Notes under the pieces: model-generated
The model's input: the letters and a program-made list of their open reading frames with translations, nothing else
Database searches by the model: none
What the model was told of the DNA's origin: nothing
Program-made: the position numbers and the translations under genes
In this document: positions 1-6,960 of the stretch, in pieces
Layout of the letters: each line of letters begins with the position of its first letter
Position numbering within the stretch: position 1 is the first letter of the stretch
NCBI GenBank assembly: GCA_003427395.1
Contig: BFEA01001200.1
Span: 68,268 to 88,522, forward strand
Direction of reading: 5' to 3'
DNA length: 20,255 nucleotides
Source: Chara braunii
Taxonomy: Eukaryota; Streptophyta; Charophyceae; Charales; Characeae

Positions 1-140
1 CCCTGTCCCTCCATCCCTCCCTCCCGTCGGGGCAGATGAGTACCAAGCACCCCTGAACTGTTGAAATACAGACCCGAGCTTGAACCCCGCTGAGGCAGAT
101 GAGTAAAACACGATCAAAGCAGTCTAGAGTCTGAACACTG
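1..140 (+). repeat. SINE family 1, truncated copy
   Basis: This stretch resembles the middle of two fuller SINE copies at 2447-2640 and 19275-19477. All three share TGAACTGTTGAAATACAGAC, then a B-box-like GAGTTCGAATCC (here GAGCTTGAACCCC), then CAGATGAGTAAAA. In this copy the A-box part is missing or diverged and the 3' body with the CCTGGGGCCGGTCAG motif is absent, so it is a partial relic. Orientation follows the B box on the plus strand. Seen by eye only; the exact limits are uncertain, and the left side touches the window edge. Confidence 0.5.
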
Positions 141-195
141 AGCACCTTAGGGTAGTGCCTTTGCTTCAGTACTCACGAGCGCACACCGTATGTAC

Positions 196-274
196 TTTTT
201 TTTTTTTTTTTTTTAATGAGAACATCGGCTGTGGGTGTAGAAGGGGTGCTGGTAAGAGCAGACACCCCTTCTAC
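196..274. repeat. 19-T tract and adjacent 12-bp-stem hairpin
   Basis: A run of 19 T (196-214) is followed by a perfect inverted repeat: GTAGAAGGGGTG at 237-248 pairs with CACCCCTTCTAC at 263-274 around a 14-nt loop. On the minus strand the T run reads as an A tail directly after the hairpin region, so this could be the 3' end of a minus-strand retroposed sequence. No source element was recognised. Confidence 0.5.
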
Positions 275-543
275 AGGCCCCCTTGTTGGATGGCTCCGTT
301 CCATTGGTGGGGAGCTGCACCTGCTGGAAATCAGGTCCAGTGTCCCTTTACAGCATTATAAAAGAGCCAAAATTACTGTTTTTACAGGATTTACCCTTCT
401 CCACATTCACATCAGATGAACCCCTGAATGAAGAGGGATCCCAGTCGATCGATCCAAGCGCTGTTCCCCAGACAGAGCCGGCAGTAGGAGGTCTCAGAGC
501 TCATAGATGAGTCAAGGATGCAGCTTTTGCAGTGGTTGTACTC

Positions 544-642
544 TCACGTGCCGTCTGTCTGAAGTCCCGTGTGAGTTGGCACCTTGTCCTCATACCGGTT
601 ATTCACCTCAGTGGCCTCAAGACGTCCAGTTGTCCCCATCAT
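544..642 (-). CDS. Possible terminal exon of the PP7-like phosphatase
   Basis: On the minus strand a strong acceptor (a pyrimidine-rich run ending CTGCCGCTGCAG) precedes 33 codons that end in TGA. The frame is compatible with the phase-0 donor at 2660. The peptide contains ATEVNNRYEDK. This recalls the short ATE..RYNNKGAY-like stretch that follows the APDYPQFQ block in plant PP7 proteins, but the similarity is short and the following GAY..L..PDF block is missing. If real, the last intron is about 2.0 kb (643-2659). Alternatively the true 3' exons lie to the left of the window and this is chance. cDNA would decide. Confidence 0.33.
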   Translation of the reverse strand: MMGTTGRLEATEVNNRYEDKVPTHTGLQTDGT

Positions 643-815
643 CTGCAGCGGCAGTAGAAATGGCAGGAGGGTAGAGGATCAGGGGGTGGAAGTGGGTCGG
701 AAGAAGATGGTGGCGAGGGTGAGGCGGGAGGGAGTTACTGCAGGGGGGGGGGGCAGGGTCCATTGCGTGATGGGGATTCTGAGGGATCAAGAGAAAGTTG
801 GTCAGGAGGTACGGG
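643..815. other. No recognised feature; G-rich stretch
   Basis: No gene or known element was recognised. The plus strand is G-rich, with a run of nine or more G near 745-754. If the terminal exon at 544-642 is real, this is the 3' end of the last intron, and its minus strand supplies the pyrimidine tract of that acceptor. Confidence 0.4.
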
Positions 816-1155
816 ACTGCAAAGACATCCAGGGGTCTCCTTTGCCATGAGGATCCGTCCGCCCTCCAGTTTTCCCATCTTACTTGTATTTGAACATGCA
901 AGGGGGTGAAACTGCAAGAGGGATGGGGCCGTCAAAGGGACGAAACTGCATGAGGGATGAGGTACCACAAAAGAAGACTAAACATACTGCAAAGCCATCC
1001 AGGGGTCTCCTTTGCCATGAGGATTCGTCTGCCCAGCAGTTTTCCCATCTTACTTGTATTTGAACATGCAAGGGGGTGAAACTGCAAGAGGAATGGGGCC
1101 GTCAAAGGGACGAAACTGCGTGAGGGATGAGGTACCACAAAAGAAGACTGAACAT
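816..1155. repeat. 170-bp tandem duplication
   Basis: Two adjacent copies, 816-985 and 986-1155, are nearly identical. Both run from ACTGCAAAG.CATCCAGGGG through CATGCAAGGGGGTGAAACTGC to GGTACCACAAAAGAAGACT. Within each unit the motif AAACTGCA.GAGGGATG occurs twice, so the unit itself holds a shorter degenerate repeat. A handful of substitutions separate the copies, so the duplication is fairly recent. It lies in the putative last intron of the phosphatase gene. No coding meaning is assigned to the overlapping open frames. Confidence 0.9.
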
Positions 1156-1725
1156 ATGGCGACGTATCTTTCCATGTTCTAGAAAAAGATTCATTCCCAT
1201 TTTCACCCGTACTGCGAAACACCCCAAGAACACAACTAAAGAGCCCACGGACCAATAGCACGCGGGGCCAGAAGATGCCAAAAAATTGGAAAAAAACGAG
1301 ATGACTCTGCCAGCTGTGCAGCAAGGTGTGTCTTTCCGTGTTCTAGCAGAAAATTTGTTCTCATCGCTCCACTACTCACAGGTGCCACAAAAGACAAAAA
1401 ATATGGCTGTGAATCTTCTATCGCTCTAGCAAAAGATCCATTCCCATTTTCACCCATGCTCCAAAAATGCCCTGGGACCAACTGCATGTGGGGCCAGAAG
1501 ACGCCAAAAATAATGAAAAAAAAAACAAACAACTCTGCCAGCTGTGCAGCGTCGCCCTCACTGGATGTGCAATATGAAACTGAATCCTCGGCCGGAACAC
1601 GGGAAGATGCACCGCCATAGGGCCTAGCTCCACTACTCGCCAAAGAATGAATCTTCTGCTAAAACATGGGAAGATACACCGGCATATTTTTTGTCTTTTG
1701 TGCACGTGGTGAGTAATGGAGCGAG
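1156..1725. repeat. Degenerate direct and inverted repeats
   Basis: CATTCCCATTTTCACCC occurs at 1192 and 1439, and ACTCTGCCAGCTGTGCAGC at 1304 and 1532. These mark an old duplication of roughly 230-247 bp with indels; GGGGCCAGAAGA.GCCAAAAA recurs in the same order. In addition 1367-1406 (CTCCACTACTCACAGG...) and 1680-1721 are an imperfect inverted pair of about 40 bp. No transposon type was recognised. Confidence 0.75.
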
Positions 1726-1884
1726 GCCCATATTCCAGTCTTGAGGTACAACCGGCCGACTCCATGTCTCTGGACTGGTCTCGACCTGCGAAATCGAACA
1801 TGTAGCCTGTGATTCACGTCTGCCTGTTCCCGAGGGCCACGCATCCCACAGGTACCACCTCCCTTCCCGACTTTTTGTGGGCCC

Positions 1885-1905
1885 GGGGGGGGGGGGGGGG
1901 GGGGG
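1885..1905 (+). repeat. 21-G homopolymer
   Basis: An uninterrupted run of 21 G follows GGGCCC. Runs of this kind recur in the window (19 C at 15161-15179). Length is likely to vary between clones or reads. No function is claimed. Confidence 0.9.
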
Positions 1906-2430
1906 TTCCGCTGGGCACCGGGTTATCCTTTAGGAAGCATAGAGATAGAGATACTACTGAATAATACTGATATACACCCAAACATTCCCCTTCCTGCTCA
2001 GATAAGATACCTCCGTGCCCTCTGGATCTGCATGATACAGGAAGGTCAGGTCCATTTGTCGGCACCTGCCTCGTATGCCCATGCAGATGCAGACTCCCTG
2101 GGTGTACCTCAGCAAAATGACAAAAGTGTCGGTGTATCGAATGTAATCTTCCCTCATCATCCTCATGTGAATATTCGAACTTGAATGCAGATCTGGTTTG
2201 TTTCACACAAACCCCACAAAATAACCACCTAGTTAAAAGCTGTTAAATTCAATTGAGAGGGAAGAAACAAACAAAAAAAAAAAAGCAGGGGTAGATATCC
2301 CATGAACAAACAAAAAAAAAAAAGGTATCCCCCAAACAACTCTTAGTTTCATCCTCAATTTGATATAAGCATTGCAAATTTGCAACATGTGGTAAAAAAA
2401 CAGAAGAAAAACTCTGGAAACAGTGGAAAT
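1906..2430. other. No gene recognised; A-rich short direct repeat
   Basis: No coding region could be assigned. Two copies of ACAAACAAAAAAAAAAAAG followed by a GGTATCCC-like sequence lie at about 2267-2330, about 40 bp apart, and look like a small local duplication around A tracts. The minus-strand open frames here resemble no protein I know. The stretch falls in the putative last intron of the phosphatase gene. Confidence 0.5.
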
Positions 2431-2446
2431 CAGATATGACTGCCAC

Positions 2447-2640
2447 ACCACCAACTGGCCTATCCCCCAGTTGCTACACCCATGAACTGTTGAAAAACTT
2501 GAAATACAGACGTGAGTTCGAATTCCAACGGAACCAGATGAGCAAAAGTAACTCTGAATTTACCTGGGGCCGGTCAGTTGGAGGATCATATCTCAAGGCC
2601 GCCCCGCCCCCCTTCAATGTGAAAAAGAAAAAAAAAATGC
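2447..2640 (+). mobile_element. SINE family 1, full-length copy in an intron
   Basis: This is a tRNA-derived SINE-like unit. It has a degraded A-box region (CCTATCCCCCAGTTGC), a B-box-like GAGTTCGAATTCC near 2514, a body with TCTGAATT then CCTGGGGCCGGTCAG, and an A-rich tail ending near 2638. It is colinear with the copy at 19275-19477. The flanks AGATATGACTGCCAC (2432-2446) and AGATGCGACTCCCAC (2641-2655) match at 12 of 15 positions, consistent with an aged target-site duplication. The right flank runs into the splice donor of the phosphatase exon that ends at 2660. In the sense of that gene the SINE is antisense, so the intron starts with a U-rich tract about 20 nt after the donor. Confidence 0.78.
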
Positions 2641-2659
2641 AGATGCGACTCCCACTCAC

Positions 2660-3316
2660 CTGAAATTGTGGGTAATCTGGAGCACTGAACAGCGTCATCA
2701 GCTTTCCGGATTTCACAGTGTGGTCTACAGTGTATCCATGACTCATCGGCAGCATGTCGGGGCGTTGCTCTCGCGCATCGGGGCCCTCGTGAGATCGCAC
2801 AATCAGCCGCAGGTGGTTCTTTTCCAAAAACTCTTCCGTGATGTCCGGGCCAAAGAGTAATCCAATACCTCTGCCGTCGTTCGGCTTCAGACCAGGCTCT
2901 GACGAGGGGTCGGACCACAGTATATCACCAAGGATAGCAGACATGCCGGTCCCAGATGGGTCTTGAACCGTGCGCCTGACTTTCATCAAGTCCTCGAGCG
3001 ACCCAACACGCAACGATCTATCCCCCTCCGGTACTCCGTTTTTCCGACCCCCGTCTTTCTTTTTGCCGCCGTTTTTTGCGCCTTTTCTTCGTGATGGGTG
3101 GAGCTCCCTCCATAGCCCACCGTGACAGACCAGAACTGACGAAGCCACCACTGCTGCCAATGGGTGCGATGTGAACGTAGAAAGGAATTTCTGGAAAAGA
3201 TGCCGTGAATGAGCGCCGTATTTCGTCTCCACTTCTCTTTTGAACCCATAGGATGTCGAACAAAACCTCGTCTCATGATTTCCCCGAAGCAAAAAGACCC
3301 GGTTCGGTAACAGAAT
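2660..3316 (-). CDS. PP7-like Ser/Thr phosphatase, exon with C-terminal catalytic half
   Basis: This 219-codon exon encodes the second half of a PPP-family metallophosphatase domain. Visible motifs are LLRGNHE (exon residues 9-15; N13 is a metal ligand and H14 the general acid), CHGGL (64-68, H65 ligand), ILWSDP (132-137), RSHEGPDAR (174-182, H176 ligand) and FSAPDYPQFQ (210-219). A lysine-rich insertion (about residues 76-95) after HGGLWREL sits where plant PP7 has its characteristic basic insert, known in that family to bind calmodulin; that role here is inference. Acceptor CTGCTTGCAG precedes ATT, and donor CAG/GTGAGT follows the last Gln codon. Both junctions are phase 0 and fit the exon at 4664-4927. 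No stops or missing catalytic residues were seen, so the gene looks intact in this part. Confidence 0.93.
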
Positions 3317-3685
3317 CTGCAAGCAGTCCACGGACCAGGACCAATGCCGTGACACAACAATTTCAGTTCAACTTTCAAGAGGGTGACACAACAATCTGGA
3401 AAAGAGATGCAACTAAACAGAGGAAGGTACCTGGAGTGCAAGGGAGGAAGTGTGGCAAATGGAGCCGTACGAAGGTCGCCATAGCGTGGAAGAAATTACG
3501 GAGGAGGAATGCAGAATCACTGCGACATTTGGAGCATAAGCGGCTGGCCAAGGGCAACACGGTGGCAACCTTCAATGGCCTCTGACTCATCTGGGATGCA
3601 CAACACAATTCACAGCAGAGTCTAGCAGGCTCTTGAAAACCCAACAATGGGGAAGAAGATGCCCTCATGTAGACATCACAGGAAA

Positions 3686-3899
3686 CTGTACGGAATGAAC
3701 ACTAGGGAGACCATACACTCAACAAAGGTCCAACAGCCTCCCTACGTGAACATAACATGACTGTACGAAACAAGCACTGCGGAGACCACACACTCAACAA
3801 AGGTTCGACAGCCTCCCCATGTGAACATAACATGAAAGCGCACGGAATGTGCATCCTTCCAATCCCGGGGATAATACGCTCAACAAAGATCCAACTGCT
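3686..3899 (+). repeat. 75-bp tandem repeat, two and a part copies
   Basis: Copies at 3686-3760 and 3761-3835 share CTGTACG.AA, CACTCAACAAAGGT and GTGAACATAACATGA at the same spacing. A third diverged and shortened copy (3836-3899) keeps GCACGGAATG, CGCTCAACAAAGATCCAAC and little else. The unit length is a multiple of three, so the repeat stays open in one frame, but no protein family was recognised and it sits inside an intron on the other strand. Confidence 0.88.
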
Positions 3900-4341
3900 G
3901 CATCAAATACCACACGATGAAGGTGGCACAGAGGACTTGCATTCTCCAGGAGTCGCATCCAAAAAAAAAAAAAAAAAAAGTTTTAAGATTGTCGAACAGC
4001 TCAGCTCGTACCACAATTGGAATGCACCCAAATAACAAACAGGTAAGAGCATGGGGGATTAGCCAACTGAGCCGTTTCGGATCCGCCCTTTCCACGCCTA
4101 GACATGGCCAAGTTTTCCAAGGGACTCTGAAAGCAAGCTCTGCTACACAGGAAAAACAATGGGCCATTCCATTTTTGGGACGAATTTTTAAACACATACC
4201 ATGCTCGTTTCGAGGAAATCTGTCATGCAAACCGTGGCTTCAAACCTGAGATACAGAAGAGTCAATCCAACGGTCAGAGATCCACGCATCATTGCCGCAC
4301 CTGTCTTGAAGTCAGCCACCAGTTGTCAGTGTTTAGATTCT

Positions 4342-4453
4342 CCTACCTTCTTCACCCAAATACAACACACAGTCATTATAGCTGCATTTGGTGTATCTTT
4401 CAGTCTAAATACAGGAATAATGACCGTACGTTGTGTTTGGTGAAGAAGGTAGG
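4342..4453 (-). other. 112-nt intronic foldback
   Basis: CCTACCTTCTTCACC at 4342-4356 pairs with GGTGAAGAAGGTAGG at 4439-4453. Pairing continues inwards with mismatches for about 38 bp per arm, around a loop of about 36 nt. It lies in the phosphatase intron and would be transcribed with it. It may be a small MITE remnant or an imperfect hairpin RNA precursor; the arm mismatches fit both. No target-site duplication is clear. Strand is given as that of the host gene. Confidence 0.7.
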
Positions 4454-4663
4454 CTATCATTGGCTGGTGTATGTTTTTTTGACTCGTTTGGTATCAGCTT
4501 CCAAGCTTCTGGGTTTTATTCATCCGAGGTTTTGCCCTGTGCGTTCAGTGTAAGGTTCAGTGCGTGAAGAAATGCCGAAACAAACCGTTTCCTTCAACCA
4601 CTCAAGGAACAACAGACACATGGCTTGGTGGATCATTCGGTGGCTGTCAGTTCTCCTTCTCAC

Positions 4664-4927
4664 CTTCCATGCAAGCAGTGTGACATACGTCTCAAGGCCC
4701 CATGCTCCACGATCCACGTAGTCTCCGTTGAAAACAATGACAGAGTCCTCGCTTGGTTCCCCCGCCTTCTCAAGAAGTTGGAGGAAGTCGTGGTACTGGC
4801 CGTGAAGATCCCCTACCAGGGTCACCTGCTTAGCACCAGCACACACATGTATACGCGGGTCACCGACAGGACCCCCTGTGCATCCAGCTGGAATCGGAAC
4901 ACATCGACACCAGGGCTCAGGTGTCGC
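4664..4927 (-). CDS. PP7-like Ser/Thr phosphatase, exon with N-terminal catalytic half
   Basis: The exon encodes 88 codons with VTLVGDLHGQ (residues 35-44; D40 and H42 are metal ligands), then VFNGDYVDRGAWGLET (65-80; D69 bridges both metals), ending LLAWK. The wording NGDYVDRGAWGLET is typical of the plant PP7 branch, which separates it from PP1, PP2A and calcineurin. Plant PP7 is described as a nuclear, calmodulin-binding phosphatase tied to blue-light and heat responses. The donor AAG/GTGAGA is clear. The start is less certain: I chose ATGTGCAG/GCG at 4928/4927 because it gives phase 0. TGCACAG at 4876 is an alternative. The 60-100 residues expected upstream were not found; those exons may lie beyond 5.07 kb or past the LINE. 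Confidence 0.88.
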
Positions 4928-5125
4928 CTGCACATGACACCAAACGTCACGAGAAACCGACAAGCACGCATTCCGCACACAGGAGGCACCACCACACAGA
5001 TTGACAACTCGATCGGCTTCGGCAAACAGAACATGATGATGTACCATACACTGGTGCAGGTGGGATCGTGAGCGCAGAGAGACGATTATGAACTTGGAAT
5101 CTTATACACAGAAATATAAAGAGTC

Positions 5126-5128
<3 letters not shown>
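4928..5128. other. Probable upstream intron sequence; nothing else recognised
   Basis: The minus-strand reading frame stays open to about 5047, but the predicted residues there are cysteine-rich and unlike PP7 sequences. It is most simply intron upstream of the 4664-4927 exon. No further exon could be defended. Confidence 0.4.
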
Positions 5129-5217
<89 letters not shown>

Positions 5218-5218
5218 N

Positions 5219-5274
<56 letters not shown>
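5129..5274 (+). repeat. (GA)n microsatellite with one unresolved base
   Basis: About 146 bases of alternating GA form a single dinucleotide array, with an N at 5218 that probably marks a sequencing or assembly joint. Long open frames reading RERER or LSLSL across it are artefacts of the repeat. The matching (TC)n array at 20176-20250 is the same repeat on the other strand. Confidence 0.97.
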
Positions 5275-5275
<1 letters not shown>

Positions 5276-6055
5276 ACTCGAAGCCAAATAGGAGTCATGG
5301 ACTCAGAGAAGACAGTACCCCGACAACGTAGAGATGGCCCCGTGCAAGACAGCCTCTCAAAATGTAGCCTGCTGTCACACCCAAGAAGCCTGCCAGGCAG
5401 GCTCTGTAAGTGAAGCAGAAAACCATTCCGAGGTGCATTCCCACCAGAGACCAAAAACTTAGAGAATTATCCACGGCAGGACAACTGGCCCAGCCTCGAT
5501 CCTTCTCAAAGCAGCATGCAGTTGAGCTGCCAGGGGACACCTATAGTTGTGGGGAGAGCACAGATAAACAACTTCTGAAACAAGAAGCATTTCTCTGCAG
5601 TTTTCCAGGGCTATACCCCCAGCCAGTCATGCCTATGGTAACGGGCCGAGTCTGCCCGGTGGGTGTCGTTGCATCCAAGGGCATTAGTGCCTCCTAAAAG
5701 GGGAAAGGTTATACTGGCCTTCTGCTGCTTTGAATGACCTTGCCACCAAGCTGATCCAGCGTACAGATATTCTTTGTGTAGCAGCTGCCTCAATGAGGGA
5801 GCATTAGGGTTGGAGAGATGCAATAAGCCTACTTGTGTTGTCCTTCTTGCTGGTTATGAGGAGAGAGCCACCATCGCCTGCACTTGTTCAGGACAATTAG
5901 TGGAAGACATGGAGGAGAGGTATCAGGAAATGGCACCATCTAAAGCAAACTCCATTCCGTGGCGGTAGAAGCTTCCAATTGCCATGATCACTCAGTGGCA
6001 TGGGTCCCAGCTGGGTTCAAAAATTAGTTCAAAGAACAGAAATATTTTGAAATTT
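5275..6055. other. No recognised gene
   Basis: I examined both strands. Open frames reach 95 codons (5410-5697, plus strand) but show no familiar motif, and no good splice pair ties them to the phosphatase. Missing N-terminal phosphatase exons could lie here but were not recognised. The right part, about 6000-6060, is AT-rich and adjoins the start of the inverted LINE segment. Confidence 0.4.
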
Positions 6056-6059
6056 CAAA

Positions 6060-6960
6060 TTTGTAATTTTCAATATTAGTCGCATCTATGGCGTCATTAT
6101 ACAGAATACACATCCACTTCCTGAAATTCGGGCCCACTCCCATCTTTTCCCTGCTTGCATTGAGAAAGGCCCAGTTGACCTGGTCATAGGCCTTTTCAAA
6201 ATTGAAGAAGAGGATTGCTGTGTTTATCCTTTTTTCTAAGACTTTGTTAGCCGGTTCGCTGAGAGTCAGTACGTTATCCAGGATGTACCTCCCAGGGATG
6301 AAGCCTGTTTGATCTATATGAAAGCATGTGTCTGTCAGGTCTAGGATCCGAAAGGCAAGAGCTTTGGCAAGGATCTTATAGGGAAGTGTTAGAAGCGAGA
6401 TGGGTCTGTAATTCCTGATATTTTCTCTCTCTCCTTTTTTGTACAACAAAGTGACCACGCTGCTACTCAGTAGGTTTCCCAGTCCCCCCTTGAGCCAGCT
6501 GTCGTTGTAGAAGTTCAGCAGATCTCCTCCTAAGAGCAGCCAGAATTTTTCCCAGAATTCTTTTGTCAGCCCGTTGATTCCTGGAGACTTATTGTTGTTC
6601 ATATTTTGGACAGCAAATTGCAACTCTTCCATGGTGATGGGCTGGTCCGGACCTTCTGCTTGTTCTTGAGATATCGTTTGTTCCAGGTATTGCAGCATCC
6701 TAGTCTGTGCCTCTCTGGTGCTGGGCGGAGTAGGCATAGGGGTCTTTGTGTGGTAGAGCTCTTCGTAGAATTCCTTTGCGACGTTCAACATTCCTTCGCT
6801 ATCTCTCGCTGTTTCATTTGGGCTGGAGAGGGTTTTCAGGCCTTCAATCGCATTGGCCCTTGAGTTTGCTTTGATTCTTGCGAAGAAGTGTTTTGACATT
6901 GACTCGCTTAACTCATATTCGTTCATTCTGGCTCTTATTTGTAGTCCCTTCAGTTCTCGG
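6060..6960 (-). pseudogene. LINE reverse transcriptase, N-terminal half (inverted)
   Basis: About 300 codons are open on the minus strand. From the N terminus they hold a linker rich in charged helices (RELKGLQIRARMNEYELS), a TMEELQFAVQNMNNNKSPG block, YKKGERENIRNYRPISLL (RT block 1), DQTGFIPGRYILDNVL (block 2) and FFNFEKAYDQVNW (block A). In block A the canonical form is xDFxKAYD. Here the first Asp, a catalytic metal ligand, is Asn, so this copy was dead or carries a late mutation. The frame runs on to about 6024 with residues that no longer look like RT (IENYKFEISKYF), so the element probably ends near 6060. The open frame also extends right across the inversion joint to 7331, but that part is antisense to the other RT half. 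Confidence 0.88.

Larger units (their letters stand above)
3317..4663 (-). other. Intron of the PP7-like gene
   Basis: The intron is 1,347 bp, bounded on the minus strand by AAG/GTGAGA at 4664/4663 and TTGCAG/ATT at 3317/3316. It joins LLAWK to ILLPNRV, which restores the continuous block seen in PP7 proteins between GDYVDRG and GNHE. It contains a 75-bp tandem repeat, a run of about 19 A (3961-3979) and a 112-nt foldback. Plus-strand open frames within it are not recognisable proteins. Confidence 0.88.

Noticed and set aside
215-355. Minus-strand last PP7 exon suggested by PDF and HPFY tripeptides
   Set aside because: The matches are only a few residues, the acceptor phase does not fit, and an A tail follows directly, as in retroposed sequence.
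283-510. Plus-strand exon ending in GGLRAHR stop, after an acceptor-like TTTTTACAG
   Set aside because: No homology, no partner exon, and it lies next to the candidate last exon of a gene on the other strand.
5086-5454. Open frames of RERERE or LSLSLS
   Set aside because: Pure translation of the (GA)n array.
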